Numbered from the stretch's first letter, positions 1-10,508 are shown. The stretch: 64,000 bases of DNA from Pseudazoarcus sp963975885 (GCA_963975885.1 CAXBIS010000006.1:1-64000), one strand, 5' to 3'. Translations and numbers: made by a program. Notes: a model not told the origin generated them from the letters alone.

Positions 1-11
1 CCCGCCACACC

Positions 12-1934
12 TCAGGACGACTTGCGCACGCGCAGATACCACTCGCACAGCAGGCGTACCTGCTTCTCGGTGTAGCCCTTGTCGACCATGCGATCGACGA
101 AGTCCTGATGCTTCTTCTGGTCGTCGGCGCTGGCCTTGGTGTTGAAGCTGATCACGGGCAGCAGGTCCTCGGTGTTCGAGAACATCTTCTTCTCGATGAC
201 GCCACGCAGCTTCTCGTAGCTGGTCCAGGCCGGATTCTTGCCACCATGTTTGGCGCGCGCGCGCAGCACGAAGTTGACGACCTCGTTGCGAAAGTCCTTC
301 GGGTTGCTGATGCCGGCCGGTTTCTCGATCTTCTCGAGCTCGTCGTTGAGCGCGCCGCGATCGAGGATCTCGCCGGTGTTGGGGTCGCGGAACTCCTGGT
401 CCTGGATCCAGAAGTCGGCGAAGGTGACATAGCGGTCGAAGATGTTCTGGCCGTACTCGGAGTAGCTCTCCAGGTAGGCCGTCTGAATCTCCTTGCCGAT
501 GAACTCGGCGTACTGCGCCGAGAGGTATTCCTTCAGGTAGTTGAGATAACGCGCTTCGGTCTCGGGCGGGAACTGCTCGCGCGCGATCTGCTGTTCGAGC
601 ACGTAGAGCAGATGCACCGGGTTGGCGGCGACCTCGCGGTGGTCGAAGTTGAACACCTTGGACAGCGCCTTGAACGCAAAGCGCGTCGACAGCCCCGTCA
701 TGCCCTCGTCGACGCCGGCATAGTCGCGGTATTCCTGGATGCTCTTGGCCTTGGGGTCGGTGTCCTTGAGGTTTTCACCGTCATACACGCGCATCTTCGA
801 GTAGATGCTGGAGTTTTCCGGTTCCTTGAGGCGCGAGAGCACGGCGAACTGCGCCATCATCGTGAGCGTGTCGGGTGCGCACGGCGCCTGCGCGAGCGAG
901 CTGTTGGCGAGCAGCTTCTCGTAGATGCGGACCTCGTCGGACACGCGCAGGCAGTAGGGCACCTTGACGGTATAGATGCGGTCGAGGAATGCCTCGTTGT
1001 TCTTGTTGTTCTTGAACGAGATCCACTCGGATTCGTTGGAGTGGGCAAGCACGATGCCGTCGAACGGGATCGCACCGAAACCCTCCGTGCCCTTGTAGTT
1101 GCCTTCCTGGGTGGCCGTGAGCAGCGGGTGCAACACCTTGATCGGGGCCTTGAACATCTCGACGAATTCGAGCAGCCCGCGGTTGGCCAGGCACAGCCCG
1201 CCCGAATAGCTGTAGGCGTCCGGGTCGTCCTGCGAATGGTGCTCGAGCTGGCGGATATCGACCTTGCCAACCAGCGAGGAAATGTCCTGGTTGTTCTCGT
1301 CGCCCGGTTCGGTCTTGGCCACGGCCTTTTGCTTGAGCACCGAGGGGCGCACGCGCACCACGCGGAACTTCGTGATGTCACCGCCGTATTCGTGCAGGCG
1401 CTTGACCGCCCACGGACTCATAATGGTCTCGAGATAGCGGCGCGGGATGCCGAAGTCCTCCTCGAGGATGGGGCCGTCCTCCTCCGGGTCGAACAGGCCC
1501 AATGGAGACTCGTTCACCGGCGAGCCCTGGATCGCGTAGAAGGGCACGTGCTCGATGAGATGCTTGAGCTTCTCGGCCAGCGAGGACTTGCCGCCGCCGA
1601 CCGGGCCGAGCAGATAGAGGATCTGCTTCTTTTCCTCCAGTCCCTGCGCGGCGTGGCGGAAGTAGGCGACGATGCTCTCGATCACCTCTTCCATGCCGTA
1701 GAAGTCGCGGAAGGCCGGGTAGATGCGCAATACCTTGTTTGAGAAGATGCGCGACAGCCGAGGGTCGAGCCGGGTGTCGACGAGTTCGGGTTCGCCGATG
1801 GCCATCAGCATGCGCTCGGCGGCGGTGGCGTAGGCGGAGCGGTCGCTCTTGCAGATCTCCAGGTACTCCTGGATCGACATCTCCTCGTCGCGGGTGGCCT
1901 CGAAGCGGGACTGGTAAGTGTTGAAGATGCTCAT
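12..1934 (-). CDS. prkA: PrkA family serine protein kinase (YeaG-like)
   Basis: 640 residues, close to E. coli YeaG (644). PrkA proteins pair an AAA-like ATPase domain with a C-terminal kinase-like domain and are tied to nutrient and stationary-phase stress signalling. A Walker A motif (GPVGGGKSS) is visible near residue 110 and the length is full. I chose the ATG at 1934 because AGGAGG lies six bases upstream and the protein then begins MSIFNTYQ as in the family; an in-frame extension upstream is Arg/Pro-rich and unlike the family. In relatives yeaH and a spoVR-like gene follow prkA; they would lie beyond the left edge and cannot be seen. Substrates are unknown. Confidence 0.95.
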   Translation of the reverse strand: MSIFNTYQSRFEATRDEEMSIQEYLEICKSDRSAYATAAERMLMAIGEPELVDTRLDPRLSRIFSNKVLRIYPAFRDFYGMEEVIESIVAYFRHAAQGLEEKKQILYLLGPVGGGKSSLAEKLKHLIEHVPFYAIQGSPVNESPLGLFDPEEDGPILEEDFGIPRRYLETIMSPWAVKRLHEYGGDITKFRVVRVRPSVLKQKAVAKTEPGDENNQDISSLVGKVDIRQLEHHSQDDPDAYSYSGGLCLANRGLLEFVEMFKAPIKVLHPLLTATQEGNYKGTEGFGAIPFDGIVLAHSNESEWISFKNNKNNEAFLDRIYTVKVPYCLRVSDEVRIYEKLLANSSLAQAPCAPDTLTMMAQFAVLSRLKEPENSSIYSKMRVYDGENLKDTDPKAKSIQEYRDYAGVDEGMTGLSTRFAFKALSKVFNFDHREVAANPVHLLYVLEQQIAREQFPPETEARYLNYLKEYLSAQYAEFIGKEIQTAYLESYSEYGQNIFDRYVTFADFWIQDQEFRDPNTGEILDRGALNDELEKIEKPAGISNPKDFRNEVVNFVLRARAKHGGKNPAWTSYEKLRGVIEKKMFSNTEDLLPVISFNTKASADDQKKHQDFVDRMVDKGYTEKQVRLLCEWYLRVRKSS

Positions 1935-1987
1935 CTGGCGCCTCCTGATGCATTGCGTGCCGGCGGGTCGCCGGAGTCGGTATTGCG

Positions 1988-2019
1988 CGCCGGAGATGCA
2001 CCCCGGCCTTTCTCCGGCG
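1988..2019 (-). other. Perfect 9-bp hairpin in the prkA leader
   Basis: The arms CGCCGGAGA (1988-1996) and TCTCCGGCG (2011-2019) are perfectly complementary around a 14-base loop, about 55 bases upstream of the prkA start. There is no U-tract in either direction, so it is not a classical terminator. The 355-base gap between prkA and tig (1935-2289) otherwise holds only the tig promoter candidate. A leader-structure role is inference. Confidence 0.4.
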
Positions 2020-2168
2020 GTGTTTGTGACACCGTCGGGAAATCGTCGCGTGTGAAGGCTGTGAGGCGGTGCCGTGCGGCAAGTTCCACATTCGCACACA
2101 ACGTTGCGCGCCCCTTGTCGGAGCCATTATGGCCACCGCCTGACGCTGGAAGGAAGCCCCCTCGCATG

Positions 2169-2177
2169 TGCTAGAAT
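2169..2177 (+). promoter_or_regulatory. Extended -10 promoter candidate for tig
   Basis: TG-C-TAGAAT forms an extended -10 element (TG at 2169-2170, TAGAAT at 2172-2177) about 110 bases before the trigger factor start. No good -35 hexamer lies 16-18 bases upstream, which is usual for extended -10 promoters. It would drive tig and perhaps the clp genes behind it. Confidence 0.45.
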
Positions 2178-2289
2178 CCGCGGTTAGCGAGAACCTAGCA
2201 GAACCGGTCGGCGCCCCGAGACGATCCCGCCTGGATCCCGGAGTACGCCGGCCGTTTCACGTATTTTTGACCTTGTCGGGAAGCAATTG

Positions 2290-3597
2290 ATGGAAAACAA
2301 TCAGGAAACGCCGAACGCGCTGGAGCGCCGTATCGACATGACCGTGCCGGTCGCCGAGATCGAAAAGGAGGTCGACGCCCGCCTCAAGCGCATGGCCCGC
2401 ACCGTCAAGATGGCCGGTTTCCGGCCGGGTAAGGTGCCGCTCAAGATCGTCGCCCAGACCTACGGCGCGCAGGCGCGCTCGGAAGCCATCGGCGCTGCGG
2501 TCGAAAAGGCCTTCGGCGAGAAGCTGCGCGAGCAGGAACTGCGCATCGCCGGGCAGCCGCGCATCGAGCCGGGCGACAAGTCGGCCGACGGCATGCTGTC
2601 GTTTACCGCGGTGTTCGAGGTCTATCCCGAGGTCAAGCCGGGTTCGCTCGCCGATCAGCAGATCGAGCGTCCTGTTCTCACCGTCGGTGACGAAGAAGTC
2701 GAAAAGACCCTTGAGGTGCTGCGCAAGCAGCGCACGCAGTTCGAGGCGTGCAAGCGCAAGGCCAAGGACGGCGACCGCGTGACCATCGACTTCGTCGGGA
2801 AGATGGATGGTGAGCCCTTCGAGGGCGGCAGCGCCGAGGACTTCCCGTTCGTGATCGGTGCCGGCTCGATGCTGGCCGATTTCGAGAAGGCCGTGAAGGG
2901 CATGGGCAAGGGCGAAGAGAAGACCTTCGAGATGACCTTCCCGGAGGACTATCACGCCGAGAATCTGGCCGGAAAGACGGTCGCCTTCGATGTCACCGTC
3001 AAGGCGGTCGAAAAGCCCGTGCTGCCGGAAGTCGACGAGGAATTCGCCAAGACGCTGGGTGTGGCCAGCGGTGAGGTGTCCAAGCTGCGCGAGGAGGTCA
3101 AGGCCAACCTCGAGCGCGAGGTCAAGCGTCGCGTGCACGGCCGCATCAAGGAGCAGGTCATGAACGCGCTGCTCGACGTCACCGAGTTCGACGTGCCCAC
3201 GGCGCTGGTCGACAAGGAGTCCGAGCAGCTTGCAGAGAACGCGCGTCGCGACATGGAAATGCGCGGCATGAATCTCAAGGATGTGCCGGTCGAGCCGTCA
3301 TGGTTCACGGAACAGGCGCAGCGCCGCGTCAAGCTCGGGCTGATCATGGCCGAGATCGTCAAGGACAAGGAACTGTTCGCCAAGCCCGAGCAGATTCGCA
3401 GTGTTGTCGAGGACATGGCGCAGAGCTACGAGGATCCGCAGGAACTGGTACGCTGGTATTACTCTCAGCCGGATCGCCTGTCGCAGGTCGAGGCGATCGT
3501 GATCGAGGACAATGTCGTCGAATGGGCGCTGGGTGAAGCCAAGACCGAAGACAAGTCGGTCGACTTTGATGAACTGATGGGAAATTCTGCGGCCTGA
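2290..3597 (+). CDS. tig: Trigger factor, ribosome-associated chaperone/PPIase
   Basis: 435 residues, the usual trigger factor length. It binds the ribosome near the exit tunnel and shields nascent chains. The ribosome-docking signature GFRPGKVP is present near residue 44, followed by the FKBP-type prolyl isomerase domain (about residues 150-245, with DGEPFEGGSAEDF and GAGSML) and the helical substrate-binding arm. The ATG at 2290 is preferred over an adjacent TTG at 2287; GGGAAG sits about seven bases upstream. It is the first gene of the conserved tig-clpP-clpX-lon order, 22 bases before clpP. Confidence 0.97.
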   Translation: MENNQETPNALERRIDMTVPVAEIEKEVDARLKRMARTVKMAGFRPGKVPLKIVAQTYGAQARSEAIGAAVEKAFGEKLREQELRIAGQPRIEPGDKSADGMLSFTAVFEVYPEVKPGSLADQQIERPVLTVGDEEVEKTLEVLRKQRTQFEACKRKAKDGDRVTIDFVGKMDGEPFEGGSAEDFPFVIGAGSMLADFEKAVKGMGKGEEKTFEMTFPEDYHAENLAGKTVAFDVTVKAVEKPVLPEVDEEFAKTLGVASGEVSKLREEVKANLEREVKRRVHGRIKEQVMNALLDVTEFDVPTALVDKESEQLAENARRDMEMRGMNLKDVPVEPSWFTEQAQRRVKLGLIMAEIVKDKELFAKPEQIRSVVEDMAQSYEDPQELVRWYYSQPDRLSQVEAIVIEDNVVEWALGEAKTEDKSVDFDELMGNSAA

Positions 3598-3619
3598 TGG
3601 GTCGTAAAGACGGGAAACG

Positions 3620-4255
<636 letters not shown>

Positions 4256-4272
4256 AAGCGGAGAAACCGATC

Positions 4273-5541
<1,269 letters not shown>

Positions 5542-5553
5542 CCCCCACAAGAC

Positions 5554-5588
5554 GAGCTTGCGGGTCGCCACGGCCCGCGCGTAAGCTC
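5554..5588 (+). other. Hairpin between clpX and lon
   Basis: GAGCTT (5554-5559) and GCGGG (5560-5564) pair with CCCGC (5574-5578) and AAGCTC (5583-5588), with a four-base bulge. It follows the clpX stop by 12 bases. There is no U-run, so any termination would be weak; mRNA 3'-end protection is an alternative. Confidence 0.35.
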
Positions 5589-5643
5589 AAAGTGTGCCGA
5601 TGCGCCAACGGCGCCTCGGCGGTCGAGCGTCGTCGGGTCGCCG

Positions 5644-5671
5644 CTTGATTTCCGGGGCAGCGCCCCCAGAT
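5644..5671 (+). promoter_or_regulatory. Sigma-32 (heat-shock) promoter candidate for lon
   Basis: CTTGATT (5644-5650), a 13-base spacer, and CCCCAGAT (5664-5671) closely match the heat-shock consensus CTTGAA / CCCCATNT (5 of 6 and about 7 of 8). The predicted start near 5680 is about 23 bases before the lon ATG. This fits the known heat-shock control of lon. There is no transcription evidence. Confidence 0.6.
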
Positions 5672-5702
5672 AACGAACTGCTCCCCCACAGAGGTTCCAC
5701 TC

Positions 5703-8114
5703 ATGGCAAGCCAGTCCGAACAATCCGTCGAACAGAACACCCTTCCACTGTTGCCGTTGCGTGACGTCGTGGTGTTCCCGCACATGGTCATCCCCTTGTT
5801 CGTCGGGCGGCCGAAGTCGATCAAGGCCCTCGAGACGGCGATGGAAGGCGACAAGAGCATCCTGCTCGTCGCCCAGCGCTCGGCGGCCAAGGACGAGCCC
5901 TCCGCCGACGATCTGTACGACGTTGGCTGCGTCGCCAACGTGCTGCAGATGCTCAAGCTGCCCGACGGCACGATCAAGGTGCTCGTCGAGGGCGTGCACC
6001 GCGCCCACGTGCTCTCGGTCGAGGACGCGGAGGAGTTGTTCGTCGCGCGCGTTGCGCCGGTCGTGGTTTCCGACGGCGGCACGACCGAGGTCGAGGCGAT
6101 GCGTCGCGCGATCATCGGTCAGTTCGACCAGTACGTGAAACTCAACAAGAAGATTCCGGGCGAAATCCTCGCCTCGCTGTCGGGCATCGAGGATGCCGGG
6201 CGTCTGGCCGACACCATCGCGGCCCATCTTCCGCTCAAGCTCGAGCACAAGCAGGACGTGCTCGAGGTCTTCGACACCCGCACGCGGCTCGAGAAGCTGC
6301 TCTCGCAGATCGAGACCGAACTCGACATCCTGCAGGTGGAGAAGCGCATCCGTGGCCGCGTCAAGCGCCAGATGGAGAAGAGCCAGCGCGAGTACTACCT
6401 GAACGAACAGGTCAAGGCCATCCAGAAGGAGCTTGGCGAAGGCGAAGAGGGCGCGGACCTCGAGGAGATGGACAAGAAAATCCATTCTTCGGGCCTGTCG
6501 AAAGACGCGCTTGCCAAGGCCGAAGGGGAGTTCAAGAAGCTCAAGCTGATGTCGCCGATGTCGGCCGAAGCGACCGTCGTGCGCAACTACATCGACACGC
6601 TCATCGGCCTGCCCTGGAAGAAGCGCTCGCGTGTCAGCAAGGATCTGGTCAAGGCCGAGAAGATTCTCGACCAGGATCACTACGGGCTCGAGAAGGTCAA
6701 GGAGCGCATCGTCGAGTATCTGGCGGTGCAGCAGCGCGTCGACAAGGTCAAGGCGCCGATCCTGTGTCTGGTCGGCCCCCCGGGCGTGGGCAAGACCTCG
6801 CTGGGTCAGTCGATCGCGCGTGCGACCAACCGCAAGTTCATCCGCATGGCCTTGGGTGGTGTGCGCGACGAGGCCGAGATTCGTGGCCATCGCCGTACCT
6901 ACATCGGCTCGATGCCGGGCAAGATCCTTCAGAACATGATCAAGGTCGGCGTGAAGAACCCGCTGTTCCTGCTCGACGAGGTCGACAAGCTGGGCATGGA
7001 TTTCCGCGGTGACCCGAGTTCGGCGCTGCTCGAAGTGCTGGATCCGGAACAGAACCACACCTTCCAGGACCACTACATCGAGGTCGATTACGATCTGTCG
7101 GACGTGATGTTCGTCGCCACTGCCAACACCTTGAGTATTCCGCCGGCGCTGCTCGACCGCATGGAAGTCATTCGCGTGTCCGGCTACACCGAGGACGAGA
7201 AGACCAACATCGCGATGCGCTACCTGATCCCCAAGCAGATCAAGAACAACGGTCTGAAGGCGGGTGAGATCGAGATTGCCGAAGCCGCGGTGCGCGACAT
7301 CTGCCGCTACTACACCCGCGAAGCGGGCGTGCGCAGCCTCGAGCGCGAGGTCTCCAAGATCTGCCGCAAGGTGGTCAAGGCGCTGGTGCTGGCGAAGAAG
7401 GGCGAGAAGATCCAGGTCACGGCCGACAATCTCGACAAGTACCTGGGTGTGCGTCAGTACTCGTTCGGCGTTGCCGAGAAGGAGAACCAGGTCGGTCAGG
7501 TCACTGGTCTGGCCTGGACCGAGGTGGGCGGCGAGCTGCTCACCATCGAGTCGGTGGTGATGCCGGGCAAGGGCAACATCCAGCGCACTGGCTCGATCGG
7601 CGACGTGATGAAGGAGTCGGTCGAGGCGGCACGCTCGGTGGTGCGCAGCCGCGCGAGGAAGCTTGGCGTCAAGGACGAGGTCTTCGAGAAGAGCGACCTG
7701 CACATCCACTTCCCGGAAGGGGCGATCCCCAAGGATGGCCCGTCGGCCGGCATCGCGATCACCACGGCGCTGGTGTCCTCGCTCACCGGCATCCCGGTGC
7801 GTGCCGATGTCGCCATGACGGGCGAGATCACCTTGCGCGGTGAGGTGCTGCAGATTGGTGGTCTCAAGGAGAAGCTGCTGGCTGCTGTGCGCGGCGGCAT
7901 CACCACAGCGCTGATCCCGGAGGAAAACGTCAAGGATCTGGCGGAGATCCCGGAGAACATCAAGAACGCGCTCGAGATCATTCCGGTGCGCTGGTTCGAC
8001 AAGGTGCTCGAGCATGCACTGGAGCGTCAGCCCGAACCGCTTGAAGAGAGTGTGCCCGAGGTTCCGCCCGGAGGCGAGGTCGACGCGGCCGGAAAGAGCA
8101 TCCGCGCGCACTGA
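5703..8114 (+). CDS. lon: ATP-dependent protease Lon (La)
   Basis: 803 residues, full length. Homo-oligomeric AAA+ protease that degrades misfolded and regulatory proteins. The N-terminal substrate-binding domain covers about residues 1-200, Walker A (GPPGVGKTS) lies near residue 358, and the C-terminal protease domain carries the Ser681/Lys724 dyad (KDGPSAG and GGLKEK; the same 43-residue spacing as in E. coli). It starts at the MASQSEQ methionine with a weak upstream AG-rich site. It follows clpX but has its own heat-shock-like promoter. Confidence 0.98.
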   Translation: MASQSEQSVEQNTLPLLPLRDVVVFPHMVIPLFVGRPKSIKALETAMEGDKSILLVAQRSAAKDEPSADDLYDVGCVANVLQMLKLPDGTIKVLVEGVHRAHVLSVEDAEELFVARVAPVVVSDGGTTEVEAMRRAIIGQFDQYVKLNKKIPGEILASLSGIEDAGRLADTIAAHLPLKLEHKQDVLEVFDTRTRLEKLLSQIETELDILQVEKRIRGRVKRQMEKSQREYYLNEQVKAIQKELGEGEEGADLEEMDKKIHSSGLSKDALAKAEGEFKKLKLMSPMSAEATVVRNYIDTLIGLPWKKRSRVSKDLVKAEKILDQDHYGLEKVKERIVEYLAVQQRVDKVKAPILCLVGPPGVGKTSLGQSIARATNRKFIRMALGGVRDEAEIRGHRRTYIGSMPGKILQNMIKVGVKNPLFLLDEVDKLGMDFRGDPSSALLEVLDPEQNHTFQDHYIEVDYDLSDVMFVATANTLSIPPALLDRMEVIRVSGYTEDEKTNIAMRYLIPKQIKNNGLKAGEIEIAEAAVRDICRYYTREAGVRSLEREVSKICRKVVKALVLAKKGEKIQVTADNLDKYLGVRQYSFGVAEKENQVGQVTGLAWTEVGGELLTIESVVMPGKGNIQRTGSIGDVMKESVEAARSVVRSRARKLGVKDEVFEKSDLHIHFPEGAIPKDGPSAGIAITTALVSSLTGIPVRADVAMTGEITLRGEVLQIGGLKEKLLAAVRGGITTALIPEENVKDLAEIPENIKNALEIIPVRWFDKVLEHALERQPEPLEESVPEVPPGGEVDAAGKSIRAH

Positions 8115-8141
8115 GCTCCCCTGACTTTCGCTGTGGTTGTC

Positions 8142-8170
8142 CGATGCCACGTGCTCTGCGCGTGGCATCG
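8142..8170 (+). terminator. Hairpin downstream of lon
   Basis: The 10-bp arms CGATGCCACG (8142-8151) and CGTGGCATCG (8161-8170) are perfectly complementary around a 9-base loop, 28 bases after the lon stop. The following bases (CTTGTTG) are only partly T-rich, so efficiency is uncertain. The hupB promoter starts directly after it, which fits a transcription boundary. Confidence 0.5.
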
Positions 8171-8174
8171 CTTG

Positions 8175-8204
8175 TTGACAGCGCCGAAGAGCGCACGCTA
8201 TAAA
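8175..8204 (+). promoter_or_regulatory. Strong sigma-70 promoter for hupB
   Basis: A perfect -35 TTGACA (8175-8180), an 18-base spacer and TATAAA (8199-8204). Transcription would begin near 8211, leaving a leader of about 113 bases before hupB. Strong expression suits an abundant nucleoid protein, and the transcript could run on into the tRNA-Val gene. Confidence 0.75.
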
Positions 8205-8323
8205 AACCGTGCAACACGGAGGAGACCGTCCGCGAATCACGACCAGACGCGGCACGACCGCGCCCCGCGGGCATCATCGACGACAAACGGGTTGAATGCT
8301 CAACGCCAAGAGGGGGGTTCTAC

Positions 8324-8596
8324 GTGAATAAATCCGAACTGGTAGATGCAATCGCCGCACAGGCCGACCTTTCCAAGGCGGCTGCCGGACGCGCGCTCGA
8401 CGCCGCGGTCGACGCCGTGCGCAAGGCCTTGAAGAAGAACGACACCGTGACCCTGGTCGGTTTCGGCACCTTTTACGTGGGTACGCGTGCCGAGCGTAAT
8501 GGCCGCAACCCCCGCACCGGAAAGAGCATCCGTATCAAGGCGGCGCGCATTCCGAAATTCCGCGCTGGCAAGGGTCTGAAGGATGCGGTAAAGTAG
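8324..8596 (+). CDS. hupB: DNA-binding protein HU, beta type
   Basis: 90 residues, the standard HU length. Small basic dimer that bends and compacts DNA. It opens MNKSELVDAIA, has the GFGTF turn and carries the DNA-wrapping arm with RNPRTG around residue 63. The start is GTG at 8324, supported by the purine run AGGGGGG just upstream; no in-frame ATG fits the family N-terminus. It is in the usual place after lon. In many relatives ppiD follows; here a tRNA and ectB follow instead. Confidence 0.97.
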   Translation: MNKSELVDAIAAQADLSKAAAGRALDAAVDAVRKALKKNDTVTLVGFGTFYVGTRAERNGRNPRTGKSIRIKAARIPKFRAGKGLKDAVK

Positions 8597-8638
8597 CGCC
8601 CCTTCGACCCGGCAGATGGTTTTCGCCATCGTCGGTGC

Positions 8639-8714
8639 GGGTGCTTAGCTCAGTTGGTAGAGCGTCGCCCTTACAAGGCGAATGTCGGCGGTTCGACCCC
8701 GTCAGCACCCACCA
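8639..8714 (+). tRNA. tRNA-Val (anticodon UAC)
   Basis: 76 bases including an encoded CCA. The acceptor arms GGGTGCT (8639-8645) and AGCACCC (8704-8710) pair perfectly. The anticodon stem TCGCC/GGCGA encloses the loop CTTACAA, giving UAC. The D-loop (AGCTCAGTTGGTAGAGC) and T-loop (GGTTCGACCCC) are canonical. It lies 42 bases after hupB with no promoter of its own, so co-transcription with hupB is likely, and it is followed by a strong terminator. Confidence 0.97.
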
Positions 8715-8725
8715 TTGGTTTTCCC

Positions 8726-8757
8726 CGAAAAGCCCGGACACCGTTCCGGGCTTTTCG
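8726..8757 (+). terminator. Rho-independent terminator after tRNA-Val
   Basis: A 13-bp perfect stem (CGAAAAGCCCGGA at 8726-8738 with TCCGGGCTTTTCG at 8745-8757) and a 6-base loop. The T-run is inside the descending arm. It should end the hupB/tRNA transcript. Confidence 0.8.
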
Positions 8758-8803
8758 CTACTGCGCTCGTCCCGGTTGCCGGCGATGGGCGCGCGAATGC
8801 GGT

Positions 8804-8832
8804 TTGACCCGACCGGGTCGCTCGGGGATACT
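8804..8832 (+). promoter_or_regulatory. Sigma-70-like promoter candidate for ectB
   Basis: TTGACC (8804-8809), a 17-base spacer and GATACT (8827-8832). The predicted start near 8839 leaves a leader of about 110 bases before ectB. The -35 is good and the -10 only fair. Confidence 0.45.
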
Positions 8833-8950
8833 AAAACGATCCTGCCGGTCCGGGCTTGGCGCGAAGTGGTCTGCGCGGAAAGCCCGAAACGATACGACTT
8901 TTCTGGAGTCCGTCGTCGGCGCCGTGAATATCGAACCCGAGGTGATTGCG

Positions 8951-10222
8951 ATGCGAATTTTCGATGAAATGGAATCCGAGGTCCGCGGCTATATCCGCTC
9001 CTTCCCGGTGGTGTTCGACGTCGCCCGCGGCTCGGAGATGTTCGACGAGCACGGCAATCGCTACATCGACTTCTTCGCCGGCGCCGGCGTACTCAACTAC
9101 GGTCACAACAACCCGCGCTTCTCCGAGGCAATGATCGCCTACCTCGAGCGCGGCGGCATCGTGCACGGTCTGGACAAGGCCACGGTGGCCAAGCGTGCCT
9201 TCCTGACCAAGTTCCGCGACACCATCCTCGAGCCGCGCAACCTGAACTACAAGGTGCAGTTCACCGGTCCCACCGGCACCAATGCGGTCGAGACCGCGCT
9301 CAAGCTCGCGCGCATGATCAAGCGCCGCTCCAACATCATCGCCTTCACCAACGGCTATCACGGCCTGACGCTGGGTTCGCTGGCCGTGACCGGCAACTAC
9401 TACTACAAGGACGAATCCTACGGCTCGCGCAGCAACAGTGCCTTCATGCCGTTCGACGGCTTCCTCGGTGAAGGGGTGGACAGTGTCGACTACATGCGCC
9501 GCTTTCTGGAAGATGGCAGCAGCGGCATTGACCTGCCCGCCGCGGTCATCGTCGAGACGGTACAGGGCGAAGGCGGGGTCAATGTGGCCAGCATCGAGTG
9601 GCTGCAGAAGCTCGCCGGTCTGTGCCGCGAGTTCGACATCCTGCTCATCATCGACGACATCCAGGTCGGCAATGGCCGCACCGGCACCTTCTTCAGCTTC
9701 GAGCGCGCCGGCATCCAGCCCGACATGGTGACCTTGTCCAAATCCATCGGTGGCGGCCTGCCGATGGCCTTGCTGCTGATGCGTCCCGATCTCGACCAGT
9801 GGAAGCCGGGCGAGCATACGGGTACCTTCCGCGGCAACAATCTGGCCTTCGTGGCGGCGACCGAAGCGCTGGGCTACTGGGAGAATGACGACCTGTCCGG
9901 CGCGGTCGCGCACAAGGGCGAGATCATCCGCGGCGAGCTCCAGCGCATTGCCGACCGCTTCCCTGAACTGAATGCGAGCGTTCGCGGCCTGGGCATGATC
10001 TGGGGTCTGGAACTGCCCCAGCCGGGCGTGGCCGGTGAGACGTCGGCCGAGGCCTTCACGCGCGGCCTGGTGATCGAGACGGCCGGTGCCGACGACCAGG
10101 TGCTCAAGTTCCTGCCCGCGCTGCTGATCGACGAGGAGATCCTGCGCGAAGGCCTTGCGATCGTCGAGGCTTCGCTCGAAGCGCTCGTAGAGAAACGCCA
10201 CAAGATGCTCTCCGGCCAATAA
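8951..10222 (+). CDS. ectB: Diaminobutyrate--2-oxoglutarate aminotransferase (EctB type)
   Basis: 423 residues. PLP-dependent class III aminotransferase that makes L-2,4-diaminobutyrate from aspartate semialdehyde and glutamate. EctB landmarks run the whole length: ESEVRGYIRSFP at the N-terminus, FAGAGVLNYGHN, GPTGTNAVE, ETVQGEGGVN, the aspartate loop IIDDIQVGNGRTG, and the PLP lysine in TLSKSIGGG. The start at 8951 has GAGGTG upstream and gives the family N-terminus; a longer in-frame reading would run back through the tRNA. EctA and EctC, which normally flank it for ectoine synthesis, are absent here, so the end product is unclear. Diaminobutyrate for another pathway is possible. Confidence 0.9.
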   Translation: MRIFDEMESEVRGYIRSFPVVFDVARGSEMFDEHGNRYIDFFAGAGVLNYGHNNPRFSEAMIAYLERGGIVHGLDKATVAKRAFLTKFRDTILEPRNLNYKVQFTGPTGTNAVETALKLARMIKRRSNIIAFTNGYHGLTLGSLAVTGNYYYKDESYGSRSNSAFMPFDGFLGEGVDSVDYMRRFLEDGSSGIDLPAAVIVETVQGEGGVNVASIEWLQKLAGLCREFDILLIIDDIQVGNGRTGTFFSFERAGIQPDMVTLSKSIGGGLPMALLLMRPDLDQWKPGEHTGTFRGNNLAFVAATEALGYWENDDLSGAVAHKGEIIRGELQRIADRFPELNASVRGLGMIWGLELPQPGVAGETSAEAFTRGLVIETAGADDQVLKFLPALLIDEEILREGLAIVEASLEALVEKRHKMLSGQ

Positions 10223-10248
10223 GGCAGCTCAGGACGGCGGCGCGGACC

Positions 10249-10275
10249 TCAAGTATCGTTCTCTGCCGCCGTTAA
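10249..10275 (+). promoter_or_regulatory. Sigma-28 (FliA) promoter candidate
   Basis: TCAAGTAT (10249-10256), an 11-base spacer and GCCGTTAA (10268-10275) match 13 of 16 positions of the flagellar consensus TAAAGTTT-N11-GCCGATAA. The predicted start near 10283 is about 26 bases before the YjfB-family gene. It suggests co-expression with late flagellar and chemotaxis genes. Confidence 0.65.
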
Positions 10276-10308
10276 CACGGGCAAGACCACCGCTTTCGAG
10301 TTTTTCTG

Positions 10309-10497
10309 ATGGACGTTTCATCGATTGCTGCATTTGCCACCGCCGACGCGCAGGCCCGCACGCAGGAGCAGGCATCCCTGATGATGCTCAAGAAGACCAT
10401 GGAAATGCAGGAACAGCAGGCCGAGATGATGCTTCAGGTGCTGCAGGTGTCCTCGCCGAGCGGGAGCAGCGGCGGCGTTATCGATACCTGGGCCTGA
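10309..10497 (+). CDS. YjfB family putative motility protein
   Basis: 62 residues. It matches the small YjfB/putative motility protein family: an N-terminal MDVSSIAAFAT, a central amphipathic helix rich in Gln, Met and Lys (LKKTMEMQEQQ), and a Gly/Ser tail. The family's molecular role is not established; members are found with flagellar regulons. A sigma-28-like promoter lies directly upstream, which supports that link. It stands alone between ectB (+) and a convergent lipocalin gene. The protein is probably cytoplasmic, with no signal peptide. Confidence 0.75.
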   Translation: MDVSSIAAFATADAQARTQEQASLMMLKKTMEMQEQQAEMMLQVLQVSSPSGSSGGVIDTWA

Positions 10498-10508
10498 TCC
10501 CGCCGTCT

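Noticed and set aside
8654..8950. Upstream extension of ectB through the tRNA-Val gene
   Set aside because: The extension would translate the tRNA and its terminator and has no EctB similarity. The ATG at 8951 has a ribosome site.
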